A stretch of DNA of 64,000 bases from Nocardioides jiangxiensis (GCF_030580915.1 NZ_JAUQTA010000001.1:1984001-2048000), one strand, 5' to 3'; positions 34,333-47,439 are shown, counted from the stretch's first letter. The notes: generated from the sequence alone by a model not told the origin. Made by a program: numbers and translations.

Positions 34333-34964
34333 CCGGCGTCGTCGCGGCGGCGTTCGTGCCGATGACCCCGCTCGTCTTCCGGCACCTCGCGGGCCGGGCC
34401 GACCCGGCCGCGGAGCTGCGCGATGCCTCCGTCGCCGCGGTCCGCGAGGCCTGCGACGGCGCGGAGCAGGTCGTCGTCCTGTGCCCTGTCGGGGGGCGGG
34501 AGGCGCCGGGGGACTGGCACGACCCGTCGCGCGCGCGCCCCGTCCACGGTGCGCCGGAGGCGCTCTCCACCCAGGTCGGGAGGCACCTGCTGGAGCTCGC
34601 CGCCATCGGGCTGCCGGCGAGCTTCGTCGAGTGCACCGACGGCGTCGCGGCCGCCGCGCCCGCCGGACCGCGCACGGCCCTCGTCGTCCTCGGCGACGGT
34701 GCTGCAGCACGCTCGCAGGGAGCGCCCGGCCACATCGACGAGCGGTCGTTCCCGTTCGACGACGCCCTCGCGGCCGCGTTGCAGGCCGGCGATGGCGCCG
34801 CCCTGACGGCGTACGACGAGGAGGTCGCCGCCGCGCTCATGGTCACCGGACGCCACAGCTGGCCGGCCGCCGCGAAGCTCCTGCCGCATGCGTCCCGAGC
34901 GGTGCTGCGGCACCGCAGCGACCCCTTCGGCCTGACCTACGTCGTCGCGCTCTGGCGGGCCTGA
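34329..34964 (+). CDS. LigB-like (class III extradiol dioxygenase subunit B-like) protein
   Basis: A 211-residue protein coupled to the FolP2 gene by an ATGA overlap. It begins VVAAAFVPMTPLVFRHLAG and continues with LRDASVAAVREACDGAEQVV and a C-terminal RHSWPAAAKLLPHA. This resembles the LigB-like domain found in many uncharacterised actinobacterial proteins. The usual iron-binding histidines are not all evident, so catalysis is uncertain. The tight linkage suggests it works with FolP2, but no reaction can be named. Confidence 0.6.
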   Translation: MTGVVAAAFVPMTPLVFRHLAGRADPAAELRDASVAAVREACDGAEQVVVLCPVGGREAPGDWHDPSRARPVHGAPEALSTQVGRHLLELAAIGLPASFVECTDGVAAAAPAGPRTALVVLGDGAAARSQGAPGHIDERSFPFDDALAAALQAGDGAALTAYDEEVAAALMVTGRHSWPAAAKLLPHASRAVLRHRSDPFGLTYVVALWRA

Positions 34965-35021
34965 CGTGGCGCTCGCCATCGTCCGAACCGGTGGTGTGAG
35001 GCGCATCAACCGGACCCGATT

Positions 35022-35049
35022 TTGCGCGCCGGTCGGGGGTCTGTAATGT
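35022..35049 (+). promoter_or_regulatory. Promoter of the tRNA-Thr/tRNA-Met/rpmG unit
   Basis: TTGCGC (35022-35027), a 16-base spacer and TAATGT (35044-35049) lie 11 bases before the mature tRNA-Thr. This is a strong match for a stable-RNA promoter in a region otherwise of very high GC. Confidence 0.7.
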
Positions 35050-35060
35050 TCTCCCTCGTT

Positions 35061-35132
<72 letters not shown>

Positions 35133-35176
35133 CTGAGAGGGAGGCCCGCCGCACCCGCGGCGGGATTCCCCTCCGT

Positions 35177-35253
35177 GGCGGGGTAGCTCAGGTGGTTAGA
35201 GCGCACGACTCATAATCGTGAGGTCGCGGGTTCGATCCCCGCCCCCGCTACCA
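35177..35253 (+). tRNA. tRNA-Met (anticodon CAT, elongator type)
   Basis: The acceptor GGCGGGG pairs with CCCCGCT (first pair G-U), discriminator A, and an encoded CCA ends at 35253. The anticodon stem CACGA/TCGTG encloses CTCATAA with CAT at 35211-35213. The stem lacks the three G-C pairs of initiator tRNA and the 1-72 position is paired, so this is elongator Met; a lysidine-modified Ile-CAT tRNA is less likely. It differs from the neighbouring tRNA-Thr in encoding CCA. Confidence 0.93.
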
Positions 35254-35289
35254 GCGAGACAGCAACACCCAGACCAAAAGGATCCTCCA

Positions 35290-35460
35290 GTGGCCAGCAA
35301 GAGCAGCGACGTTCGCCCGAAGATCACGCTTGCCTGCGTGGACTGCAAGGAGCGCAACTACATCACCAAGAAGAACCGCCGCAACGACCCCGACCGCATC
35401 GAGCTGAACAAGTTCTGCCCGCGTTGCCGCAAGCACACCGCGCACAAGGAAACCCGCTGA
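35290..35460 (+). CDS. rpmG: 50S ribosomal protein L33 (zinc-binding form)
   Basis: 56-residue L33 with two CxxC knuckles, CVDC and CPRC, marking the zinc-containing form. The GTG start is followed by [18 protein letters not shown]. An upstream reading frame runs through the tRNA-Met and is not used. The gene follows tRNA-Met by 36 bases and is probably read through from the tRNA promoter. A strong hairpin terminates the unit. Confidence 0.96.
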   Translation: MASKSSDVRPKITLACVDCKERNYITKKNRRNDPDRIELNKFCPRCRKHTAHKETR

Positions 35461-35486
35461 TCACAGCGGTTCCCCCGCAGGTTTCC

Positions 35487-35516
35487 GAAGGCCGTCACCC
35501 CCGGGTGGCGGCCTTC
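35487..35516 (+). terminator. Hairpin terminator after rpmG
   Basis: GAAGGCCGTCACCC (35487-35500) pairs with GGGTGGCGGCCTTC (35503-35516) over 14 bp with one G-U pair. It ends the tRNA-rpmG unit and separates it from the leaderless promoter of murB. Confidence 0.75.
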
Positions 35517-35550
35517 GCTGCATTTCCGGCGCAGCGACTAGGGTCGTCCC

Positions 35551-36579
35551 GTGCTGCTCCGAGACCTCACCACCCTCCGCCTGGGCGGCCCTGCCGCGTC
35601 GTACGTCGAAGCCACGACGGATGCCGAGCTGGTCGAGGCGGTCACGCACGCTGACGCGGCCGGCACGCCCGTGCTGCTGGTGGCCGGCGGCAGCAACCTC
35701 GTCGTCGCCGACGAGGGGTTCCCCGGCCTGGTCGTGAAGGTCGCGACGACCGGCGTCACCTCGCGCGAGGTGGACGGCGGCGTCGAGGTCACCGCGGCCG
35801 CGGGTGAGGGGTGGGACGACTTCGTCGAGCACACCGTCGCCAACGGCTGGGTCGGCGTCGAGGCGCTGTCCGGCATCCCGGGCGCCGTGGGTTCGACCCC
35901 CATCCAGAACGTCGGCGCCTACGGCCAGGAGGTCTCCGAGACGATCCTTGCGGTCCGGGTGTGGGACCGCGTCCTCAAGGGGGAGCGGACCTTCGCCGGC
36001 GAGGAGTGCTCCTTCGGCTACCGCCACAGCCGGTTCAAGGCCGACCCGGACCGCCACGTCGTGCTGGACGTGACCTTCCGGCTCGCGGTGGGTGAGGAGA
36101 GCGCCCCGGTGAAGTACGCCGAGCTGGCACGCACGCTCGGCGTCGAGCCGGGGGAGCGCGCGCCGCTCGCGGCGGTGCGCGAGACTGTCCTCGGCCTCCG
36201 TGCCGGCAAGGGCATGGTGCTCGACGCGGTCGACCACGACACCTGGAGCGCCGGGTCGTTCTTCACCAACCCCTTCCTCACCGAGGAGCAGGCGGCGGCG
36301 CTGCCCGCCGACGCGCCGCGCTTCCCGCAGCCGGACGGCACGGTGAAGTCGAGTGCCGCCTGGCTCATCGACCACGCCGGCTTCGGCAAGGGCTACGGAG
36401 CCGACCAGCGCGGCGGCCGGGTGAGCCTGTCCACGAAGCACACGCTCGCCCTCACCAACCGCGGGGGCGCGACGACCGCCGACCTGCTGGACCTCGCCCG
36501 CGAGGTGCAGGCCGGCGTCGAGGCCAGGTTCGGCGTACGCCTGGTCAACGAGCCGGTCTGCGTCGGCTGCGCCCTCTAG
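35551..36579 (+). CDS. murB: UDP-N-acetylmuramate dehydrogenase
   Basis: FAD- and NADPH-dependent reductase that makes UDP-MurNAc in peptidoglycan synthesis, 342 residues. FAD-binding blocks are VLLVAGGSNLVVADEGFPGL and GIPGAVGSTPIQNVGAYGQE. FGYRHSRFK carries the catalytic-loop residues, GSFFTNPFL the catalytic serine region, and SAAWLIDHAGFGKGYG the third-domain signature. GTG 35551 is preceded by TAGGGT at 6 bases, so it is predicted leaderless. Convergent with the DUF4190 gene. Confidence 0.95.
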   Translation: MLLRDLTTLRLGGPAASYVEATTDAELVEAVTHADAAGTPVLLVAGGSNLVVADEGFPGLVVKVATTGVTSREVDGGVEVTAAAGEGWDDFVEHTVANGWVGVEALSGIPGAVGSTPIQNVGAYGQEVSETILAVRVWDRVLKGERTFAGEECSFGYRHSRFKADPDRHVVLDVTFRLAVGEESAPVKYAELARTLGVEPGERAPLAAVRETVLGLRAGKGMVLDAVDHDTWSAGSFFTNPFLTEEQAAALPADAPRFPQPDGTVKSSAAWLIDHAGFGKGYGADQRGGRVSLSTKHTLALTNRGGATTADLLDLAREVQAGVEARFGVRLVNEPVCVGCAL

Positions 36580-36597
36580 GGCGCGCGCCGGCGAGGG

Positions 36598-37050
36598 TCA
36601 GCACCCGTCGCCGAAGCAGTCGGTCGAGAACAGGGCGGCGAAGAAGACCGCAGCAGCGATGACGCCGAGGACCAGCAGCACCGTGCCGATGATGCCCATG
36701 ATGAAGCCGGCCTGCGCGAACCCTCGGCCAGCGACCTGTCCCTGGGAGCTGTCGATCCGCTTCATCGACGTGCGGCCGAGGACGAGCGCGACCGGTGACA
36801 GCAGCAGGCTGAAGCCGTAGCCGCACATGCCCACGATGCCGATGATGCCGAGCACGAACGCCGCGATAGCGCCGCCGTCGTTGGGCGGGGCCGGGAGCCA
36901 CTGCTGCTGCCCGTAGTACGGGGCCTGGGGCGGCAGGGGCGGCACGCCCGGCTGCTGCGGGGGAACGGCACCGTAGGGGTGGTGCGTCGGCGGCAGGGGC
37001 GCGGTCGGCTCGGGGCTGTCCGGCGAGCCGGGGTACGGGGGCGTGCTCAT
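36598..37050 (-). CDS. DUF4190 domain membrane protein
   Basis: 150-residue protein with a Pro/Gln/Tyr-rich cytoplasmic N-terminus (about 55 residues, LPPQAPYYGQQQWLPAPP) and then two pairs of hydrophobic segments around GIIGIVGMCGYGFSLLLSPV and GFIMGIIGTVLLVLGVIAAA. This is the DUF4190 layout common in actinobacteria. It ends in an unusual short Cys-containing tail, STDCFGDGC. No function is known. Confidence 0.8.
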   Translation of the reverse strand: MSTPPYPGSPDSPEPTAPLPPTHHPYGAVPPQQPGVPPLPPQAPYYGQQQWLPAPPNDGGAIAAFVLGIIGIVGMCGYGFSLLLSPVALVLGRTSMKRIDSSQGQVAGRGFAQAGFIMGIIGTVLLVLGVIAAAVFFAALFSTDCFGDGC

Positions 37051-37069
37051 GCGGGCAATCCAAACACGC

Positions 37070-38449
37070 TCAGGCGCGGCGTGAGGGCCGGTTGGGGTTG
37101 GTGACGAGCACGGTCACGGTCCACGCGACCAGGACGGCGACCGCGACGCCAAGGCCCAGGCGCGGCTGGAGCGGCATCACGATGCCGATGCCGCCGCCGA
37201 CCACCCAGGCCAGCTGCAGGAGCGTGTCGGAGCGGGCGAACGCGCTCGCCTGCACCCGCTCGGGGACGTCGCGCTGGATGGTGGAGTCGAGCGAGAGCTT
37301 CGCCAGCGACTGGGCCAGGCCCGCCGTGAGACCCAGTGCCAGGAGCGGGAGGAGGCCGTAGAAGAGCGCAGCCACGAGGGTCATCGCGGTGGCGCCGAGC
37401 AAGGCGATGACGACCGTGAGTGCTGGCTTGAGCCGGCGGACCAGGGAGGCCAGCGCGATGCCGAGCGTGTTGCCGAAGCCGGCAGCGCCGATGACCAGAC
37501 CGATCAGCAGGGCGGTGCTCGAGTGCCACCCGTCGACGGGGTGCTCGCGCAGCAGGAAGGCCATGAACATGGTGAGGAAGCCCGAGAGCCACCGAGGGCC
37601 GCAGTTGGCACGGAGCGCGAACGAGACCGCCGGCGGGATGCGCAGGCTCCTCGGGGCAGTGCCCGGCTCGGCGGCGGCTCCCCCGGGGGAGTCGGCGGCA
37701 GGCGACGCGTGCCCCGGCAGGAGCTCGAGGCGCACCTCGCCGGCGGCCGAGTCGACGCGGGACGGCAAGCGGATCGCCAGGATCGTGGCGACCACGAAGA
37801 CAGCGAACGCGTAGCGCAGGCACCACGCGGGGCCGGCCAGCGCGGCGAGGCCGGCGAGCGGGGCGGACGCGGCAGCGCCGATCACCCCGGCGAGCGAGAC
37901 CCGCGCGTTGGCCTTCACCAGGGGTACGCCGTGGGGCACCAGTCGCGGCGCTGCAGCAGCCTTGGTGACCCCGTAGGCCTTCGAGGCGACGAGGACGCCG
38001 AGAGCGGCCGGGAAGAGCCAGTGGGACCCGGTCGCGACGGCGCTGGCGAGGGTCCAGCAGAGGAAGGCGCGCACCGCCATGGTGGCGCCGATCGCCCAGC
38101 GCCGGCCGTGGCCGACGCGGTCGAGGAACGGGCCGATCAGCGGGGCGAGCACGGCGAACGGCAGCATCGTCAGGCCGAGGAAGAGGGCGACCTGGCCGCG
38201 GGCCTCGCCGGTCGGCACCTGGAAGAAGAGGGTGCCGGCCAGGGAGATCGCCACGGCGGCGTCGCCGGCGGCGTTGGAGGCGTGGAGGGCGATCAGGCGC
38301 GACATCCCGGTCTGGCCCGCGCCCTCGGCGGTGGCCGCGCGCTGCGCCACGGCGTAGGTGGCCCGACCCGCGCGGGCCGTGCCGCGGGCTGCGGACCCGG
38401 CGGCCCGGCGTACGCCGCGGGCCGTGCGTCGGGGCAGCTCGCCGTTCAT
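37070..38449 (-). CDS. MFS transporter
   Basis: 459-residue major facilitator-type protein. An Arg/Ala-rich N-terminus of about 55 residues precedes twelve helices. IGPFLDRVGHGRRWAIG is a motif-A-like loop and KANARVSLAGVIGAAASAPL lies after helix 5. A hydrophilic insertion with PAADSPGGAAAEPG lies in the central loop. The conserved pairing with a divergent DUF3027 gene is common in actinobacteria and suggests a housekeeping role. AAGGAT sits 6 bases before the ATG on the minus strand, so it may be leaderless. Confidence 0.85.
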   Translation of the reverse strand: MNGELPRRTARGVRRAAGSAARGTARAGRATYAVAQRAATAEGAGQTGMSRLIALHASNAAGDAAVAISLAGTLFFQVPTGEARGQVALFLGLTMLPFAVLAPLIGPFLDRVGHGRRWAIGATMAVRAFLCWTLASAVATGSHWLFPAALGVLVASKAYGVTKAAAAPRLVPHGVPLVKANARVSLAGVIGAAASAPLAGLAALAGPAWCLRYAFAVFVVATILAIRLPSRVDSAAGEVRLELLPGHASPAADSPGGAAAEPGTAPRSLRIPPAVSFALRANCGPRWLSGFLTMFMAFLLREHPVDGWHSSTALLIGLVIGAAGFGNTLGIALASLVRRLKPALTVVIALLGATAMTLVAALFYGLLPLLALGLTAGLAQSLAKLSLDSTIQRDVPERVQASAFARSDTLLQLAWVVGGGIGIVMPLQPRLGLGVAVAVLVAWTVTVLVTNPNRPSRRA

Positions 38450-38520
38450 GGCCCCATCCTTGCTCACCGCTCCGACACCCGGTGCGACAATCCGGGCCCC
38501 GATGGTGGACAATCCACCTC

Positions 38521-39306
38521 GTGACCCCACTCACCGCATCGACCACCGCCCCGGGCGACCCCGTCCTGCTGGGCGCCGTCGACCTCGCGCGCGAGGTCCT
38601 GCTCGAGCAGGTCGACAGCGCAGACGTGGGCGCGGCGACCGGTGCGGTCGCCGAGGACGAGCACGTCGTCACGCACTACTTCACGTGCCTGCGCGCCGGC
38701 TACGTCGGCTGGACCTGGTCGGTCACCGTCGCGCGTGCCGTCGGCAGCGACAAGGTCACGGTCGACGAGGTCGTGCTGCTCCCGGGCGAGGACGCGATCG
38801 TCGCTCCCGAGTGGGTTCCGTACAAGGACCGCATCCGCCCGGGCGACCTGTCGCCGGGCGACCTCCTGCCCGTCGAGGAGGACGACCCGCGCCTCGTCCC
38901 GACGTACTCCTTCGGCGACGACCCGCTGGATGCCGACGCCAAGGCGCAGATCCGCCAGGTGGCCAAGGATCTCGGCCTGGGTCGCGTCCGCGCCCTGTCG
39001 CCCGAGGGCATCGACCTCGCCGCCCAGCGCTGGTACGACGGCGACGGCGGCCCCGACGTCCCGCTCGCGCAGTCCGCGCCGGCGAAGTGCTACTCGTGCG
39101 GTTTCCTGATGCGCCTCTCGGGCCACCTCGCGGAGACGTTCGGCGTGTGTGCCAACGGCAACGCCAACGACGACGGCCGTGTCGTCGCGTTCGGCCACGG
39201 CTGTGGTGCCCACTCCGAGGCGCAGCTGTCCCGGAAGCAGCAGCCGCTGCCCCCGGCGGACCACGCGCACGACACGCTCACCCCGGACGAGCTCGAGTCC
39301 CTCTGA
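38521..39306 (+). CDS. DUF3027 family protein
   Basis: 261-residue soluble protein of the actinobacterial DUF3027 family. The mid region HYFTCLRAGYVGWTWSVTVA and VPYKDRIRPGDLSPGDLLPV is characteristic. The C-terminal part has spaced cysteines and histidines (CYSCGFLMRLSG, FGVCANG, FGHGCGAHSE), suggesting a metal site. The function is unknown. GTG 38521 follows GACAAT by 7 bases. It sits between an MFS gene (divergent) and a DUF2530 gene (convergent), a group often kept together in actinobacteria. Confidence 0.85.
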   Translation: MTPLTASTTAPGDPVLLGAVDLAREVLLEQVDSADVGAATGAVAEDEHVVTHYFTCLRAGYVGWTWSVTVARAVGSDKVTVDEVVLLPGEDAIVAPEWVPYKDRIRPGDLSPGDLLPVEEDDPRLVPTYSFGDDPLDADAKAQIRQVAKDLGLGRVRALSPEGIDLAAQRWYDGDGGPDVPLAQSAPAKCYSCGFLMRLSGHLAETFGVCANGNANDDGRVVAFGHGCGAHSEAQLSRKQQPLPPADHAHDTLTPDELESL

Positions 39307-39333
39307 CCGCGGTGCGCTGAGCGCGGACGTCGG

Positions 39334-39603
39334 TCAGCCGCGCCGGCTGCGGCGCTTGCGGCAGATCTCGATGCCGAAGAGCCCGAGGCCGAAGCCGGCC
39401 ATGCACGCCCAGAGCCACCACAGCCGGCCGCTCTCCTCGAGCCGACCGTAGAAGGGCAGCAGCGCCAGGAAGGCGACCAGCCACAGGGCGGTGCCGACCT
39501 CGACCGTGCGTACGCCGTCGAGGTCGAGCGGCTCGACGTCGGCGACGAGGTAGGTCCGGTTGCCGATCTCGTGCACGGTCGGCTGCTCGTCGAGGGGATC
39601 CAC
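39334..39603 (-). CDS. DUF2530 family membrane protein
   Basis: 89-residue protein with a short N-terminus containing VEPLDLDGVRTVEVGTALW and two transmembrane helices (LWLVAFLALLPFY and LWWLWACMAGFGLGLFGI), ending in a basic tail CRKRRSRRG. This is the DUF2530 pattern. GTG start; on the minus strand TACTGT lies 7 bases upstream, predicting a leaderless message. Function unknown. Confidence 0.82.
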   Translation of the reverse strand: MDPLDEQPTVHEIGNRTYLVADVEPLDLDGVRTVEVGTALWLVAFLALLPFYGRLEESGRLWWLWACMAGFGLGLFGIEICRKRRSRRG

Positions 39604-39706
39604 GACCGCAACAGTAGGCCATCACCCCGCGCCGTCGGCGTCCCGTTTTCCGTCCCGACACGCGACCGGAACCTGCACGATGCAGCCATCTGCCAGACTG
39701 CCGCGC

Positions 39707-41119
<1,413 letters not shown>

Positions 41120-41135
41120 GCCACGCGAGACAGCA

Positions 41136-41167
41136 GAGGCCGCCCCGCCGCCCGGCGGGGCGGCCTC
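41136..41167 (+). terminator. Hairpin terminator after the NCS2 permease
   Basis: A perfect 15-bp stem, GAGGCCGCCCCGCCG (41136-41150) with CGGCGGGGCGGCCTC (41153-41167), is the most stable hairpin in the window. No T-tract follows. Confidence 0.8.
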
Positions 41168-41189
41168 GTCGCGTCGTCCGCCGGAATAG

Positions 41190-41215
41190 TTAGCCAAGGT
41201 AATGACTTAGGCTAA
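41190..41215. promoter_or_regulatory. MarR operator overlapping the marR promoter
   Basis: TTAGCCAAG (41190-41198) and CTTAGGCTAA (41206-41215) form an inverted repeat with arms TTAGCC/GGCTAA. The -10 box TAGGCT (41208-41213) lies inside the right arm and is 6 bases before the marR ATG at 41220. A bound dimer would block RNA polymerase, giving autorepression of marR and the coupled exporter. Confidence 0.75.
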
Positions 41216-41219
41216 TGAC

Positions 41220-41669
41220 ATGACTCCTTCTCTCGAGAAGCTCGCCCGCACGGACGCCGGCCTCGCCTCCGCCCTCCGAGTCTCGGTGGCACGCCTGAGC
41301 CGTCGCATCCGCAACGAGCGCGACCCGGGGGTCGACCTCGGCCTCGGCGCCTTCTCGGTGCTGGGCCTGCTGGCGCGCCACGGCTCGCAGACCGTCGGCC
41401 AGCTGGCGGAGCTCGACCACGTCCGACCGCCGTCCATGACGAGGACGGTCGGCTGCCTGGTCGACGGCGGCTACGCCGTGCGCCGCAAGGACGAGGCCGA
41501 CGGCAGGCTCGTCGTGGTCGAGCTCAGCGACCACGGCCGTGCGGTCGTCGAGGAGGAGCGCAGCCGCCGGGACGCCTGGCTGGCGCGGCGGCTGACCGAG
41601 CTGACCCCGGACGAGCGGGAGGTGCTGCGTCGGGCAGTGCCCCTGCTGGAGAGGATCGCCACTACGTGA
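41220..41669 (+). CDS. MarR family transcriptional regulator
   Basis: 149-residue winged-helix repressor. The recognition region reads LGLLARHGSQTVGQLAELDH, then VRPPSMTRTVGCLVDGGYAV, and the wing RKDEADGRLVVVELSDHG. It is a typical dimeric MarR protein whose ligand is unknown. Leaderless start under its own palindromic operator. The stop overlaps the GTG of an MFS exporter, which is therefore its likely target. Confidence 0.93.
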   Translation: MTPSLEKLARTDAGLASALRVSVARLSRRIRNERDPGVDLGLGAFSVLGLLARHGSQTVGQLAELDHVRPPSMTRTVGCLVDGGYAVRRKDEADGRLVVVELSDHGRAVVEEERSRRDAWLARRLTELTPDEREVLRRAVPLLERIATT

Positions 41670-42949
41670 GTCCCACCTTCAGAGCCCTGTCGAACCCCAA
41701 CTACCGGCGGTACGCCGCCGGCGGCGTCGTCTCCAACACCGGCACCTGGATGCAGCGCGTGGCGCAGGACTGGCTCGTGCTCGCCGTCTCCGGCGGCAGC
41801 GGCACCGCGATCGGCGTCACCACCGGCCTGCAGTTCCTGCCGTTCCTGCTCGTCATGCCGTTCGCGGGCGTGGTGGCCGACCGCGTGCCGAAGCGCCGCC
41901 TGCTCCAGGTCACCAACGTCGCGATGGCCGCCCCGGCGCTCGTGCTCGGCCTCCTCGCGGTCTCGGGCCACGTGGAGACCTGGCACGTCTACGTGCTGGC
42001 CCTCCTGCTCGGCGTGGGGTCGGCGTTCGACGCCCCGGCGCGGCAGTCGTTCGTCTCCGAGCTCGTCCTCCCCGAGGACCTCCCGAACGCGGTCGGCCTC
42101 AACTCGGCCAGCTTCAACGCCGCGCGCCTGGTCGGCCCGGGCCTGGCCGGCCTCCTCATCGCCTGGCTCGGCGGTGGAGCGGAGGCGACCGGCTGGGTGA
42201 TCCTGCTGAACGCCGCGACCTACGCCGCGCCGGTCTGGAGCCTGGCCCGCCTCGACGAGGAGCACCTCGTCCCCGCGAAGCCGGCGGGGCGCGGCCCCGG
42301 CGCCCTGCGGGAGGCGGTCCGCTACGTCCGCGGTCGCCGCGACCTGGTGGTCGTGCTCGCGATCGTGTTCGTGGCCGGCACCTTCGGCCTCAACTTCCAG
42401 CTCACCTCGGCGCTCATGGCCACCAACGTGTTCGGCCGGGGCCCGGGGGAGTACGGCCTCCTCGGCTCGGTACTGGCGCTCGGCAGCCTGACCGGTGCCC
42501 TCGTCGCCGCGCGGCGCGAGACCCCCCGGCCGCGGCTGATCGTCGCCGGCGCCATCGTCTTCGGCGTCCTTGAGGTCGCAGCGGGCTCCGCGCCGTCGTA
42601 CCTCCTCTTCGCGCTGGCCGCACCGCTCCTCGGCTTCTCGGCGCTGACCATGATCACCGCCGCCAACGGCTACCTCCAGGTCACCACGGAGGCCGGCATG
42701 CGGGGGCGGGTCATGGCGCTCTACCTCACCGTCTTCATGGGCGGTACGCCGTTCGGGTCGCCGCTGATCGGCTGGGTCGGGGAGGCCTTCGGGCCCCGCT
42801 GGACCCTGTGGCTCGGTGGCGGCGTGACGGCCCTCGGTGCGCTCGTCGCGCACCTCCTCCTGGGTCGCCCGCGTGGTCGGCGGATGAACGTCCGGGGCGC
42901 CGCCGCGCTCCCGCAGTCCGAGCGGGCCGAAGCCGTTTTGCCCTCGTAG
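41666..42949 (+). CDS. MFS exporter (DHA3/EntS-like)
   Basis: 427-residue MFS_3 type transporter. Recognisable pieces are FRALSNPNYRRYAAGGVVSN, TWMQRVAQDWLVLAVSGGSG, FAGVVADRVPKRRLLQ (motif A) and GSAFDAPARQSFVSELVLPE. Relatives export siderophores, drugs or other small molecules. GTGA overlap with marR makes a two-gene self-regulating efflux unit. Its 3' end overlaps the predicted -35 region of the str operon promoter. Confidence 0.9.
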   Translation: MSPTFRALSNPNYRRYAAGGVVSNTGTWMQRVAQDWLVLAVSGGSGTAIGVTTGLQFLPFLLVMPFAGVVADRVPKRRLLQVTNVAMAAPALVLGLLAVSGHVETWHVYVLALLLGVGSAFDAPARQSFVSELVLPEDLPNAVGLNSASFNAARLVGPGLAGLLIAWLGGGAEATGWVILLNAATYAAPVWSLARLDEEHLVPAKPAGRGPGALREAVRYVRGRRDLVVVLAIVFVAGTFGLNFQLTSALMATNVFGRGPGEYGLLGSVLALGSLTGALVAARRETPRPRLIVAGAIVFGVLEVAAGSAPSYLLFALAAPLLGFSALTMITAANGYLQVTTEAGMRGRVMALYLTVFMGGTPFGSPLIGWVGEAFGPRWTLWLGGGVTALGALVAHLLLGRPRGRRMNVRGAAALPQSERAEAVLPS

Positions 42950-42966
42950 ACGGGGACGCGTAGGCT
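42938..42966 (+). promoter_or_regulatory. Promoter of the str operon
   Basis: TTGCCC (42938-42943), exactly 17 bases, then TAGGCT (42961-42966). Predicted start near 42973 gives a leader of about 140 bases before rpsL, ending in a purine-rich AAGAAAGGGAACC region. The -35 lies inside the end of the exporter gene. Confidence 0.65.
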
Positions 42967-43111
42967 CACTCCTCGTGTCTGGCATGTCCAGACCGATCCG
43001 CCTGCCCGGAAACGGGCGGCCAGGGCACCACCGTTTCGACGGGAGTTCCCTCATTGCCCACCCGGGCAGAGCGTCCGGGTGTGATGGAAGAACAAGAAAG
43101 GGAACCAACCG

Positions 43112-43483
43112 GTGCCCACTATTCAGCAGCTGGTCCGCAAGGGCCGCCAGGACAAGGTGTCGAAGACCAAGACGCCTGCCCTGAAGGGTTCGCCGCAGCG
43201 CCGTGGCGTCTGCACGCGCGTCTACACGACCACCCCGAAGAAGCCGAACTCCGCCCTCCGCAAGGTCGCCCGTGTGCGCCTGTCGTCGGGTGTCGAGGTC
43301 ACGGCCTACATCCCGGGTGTCGGCCACAACCTCCAGGAGCACTCGATCGTGCTCGTCCGTGGCGGTCGTGTGAAGGACCTCCCCGGTGTCCGCTACAAGA
43401 TCATCCGCGGCTCGCTCGACACGCAGGGCGTGAAGAACCGCAAGCAGGCCCGTTCGCGCTACGGCGCGAAGAAGGAGAAGTGA
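43112..43483 (+). CDS. rpsL: 30S ribosomal protein S12
   Basis: 123-residue decoding-centre protein. It begins [20 protein letters not shown] and has the loops [16 protein letters not shown] and [12 protein letters not shown], in which the lysines tied to streptomycin response are wild type. GTG start after AAGAAAGGG. First gene of the str operon. Confidence 0.98.
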   Translation: MPTIQQLVRKGRQDKVSKTKTPALKGSPQRRGVCTRVYTTTPKKPNSALRKVARVRLSSGVEVTAYIPGVGHNLQEHSIVLVRGGRVKDLPGVRYKIIRGSLDTQGVKNRKQARSRYGAKKEK

Positions 43484-43484
43484 C

Positions 43485-43955
43485 ATGCCTCGTAAGGGTC
43501 CCGCTCCGAAGCGTCCGATCGTCAACGACCCGGTCTACGGCTCGCCCGTCGTGACGCAGCTCGTCTCCAAGGTCCTGCTCGACGGCAAGAAGGCCACCGC
43601 GCAGCGCATCGTCTACACCGCCCTCGAGGGCTGCCGCGAGAAGACCGGCACCGACCCGGTCGTCACGCTGAAGCGCGCGCTCGACAACGTGAAGCCGGCC
43701 ATCGAGGTCAAGTCCCGCCGCGTCGGCGGTGCGACCTACCAGGTCCCGATCGAGGTCAAGGGCACGCGTGGCACCACGCTCGCGCTGCGCTGGCTCGTCG
43801 GCTACTCGCGCGACCGTCGCGAGAAGACGATGGCCGAGCGCCTCATGAACGAGATCCTCGACGCGAGCAACGGCCTGGGCGCCGCTGTGAAGAAGCGTGA
43901 GGACACCCACAAGATGGCCGAGTCCAACAAGGCCTTCGCGCACTACCGCTGGTGA
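43485..43955 (+). CDS. rpsG: 30S ribosomal protein S7
   Basis: 156-residue primary 16S rRNA-binding protein of the small-subunit head, one base after the rpsL stop. It begins [20 protein letters not shown] and includes [13 protein letters not shown] and [16 protein letters not shown]. It ends [15 protein letters not shown], the standard actinobacterial C-terminus. Confidence 0.98.
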   Translation: MPRKGPAPKRPIVNDPVYGSPVVTQLVSKVLLDGKKATAQRIVYTALEGCREKTGTDPVVTLKRALDNVKPAIEVKSRRVGGATYQVPIEVKGTRGTTLALRWLVGYSRDRREKTMAERLMNEILDASNGLGAAVKKREDTHKMAESNKAFAHYRW

Positions 43956-43960
43956 TCGAC

Positions 43961-43990
43961 GGCGGGGCGTACCCTCGGGTGCGTCCCGCC
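43961..43990 (+). promoter_or_regulatory. Intercistronic hairpin between rpsG and fusA
   Basis: GGCGGGGCGTACCC (43961-43974) pairs with GGGTGCGTCCCGCC (43977-43990), 14 bp with two G-U pairs and a minimal loop. It starts 5 bases after the rpsG stop and has no T-tract. It may set relative expression of the ribosomal and factor genes or stabilise the upstream mRNA. Confidence 0.55.
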
Positions 43991-44029
43991 TCCACCGTTT
44001 CCAACACTTCCTAAGGAACGCGAACAAAA

Positions 44030-46144
<2,115 letters not shown>

Positions 46145-46211
46145 TCGCCCGGTACTTCGGCACTGCACCATTCAACGAGTCAAGTAACAAACACACCCAG
46201 GAGGAGCCCCA

Positions 46212-47405
<1,194 letters not shown>

Positions 47406-47439
47406 TCCGAGCGGGTTCACGCCCGCGACCTGAAGCACC

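Noticed and set aside
31441..34710. Very long open frame on the minus strand (over 1000 codons) opposite the amidase and folP2 genes
   Set aside because: It is a shadow caused by G/C-rich third codon positions of the true genes. Its translation is Arg/Gly/Asp/His-rich with no domain, and it covers several well-recognised genes. Similar long antisense frames at 4801-6309, 6147-7907 and 17363-19879 were rejected for the same reason.
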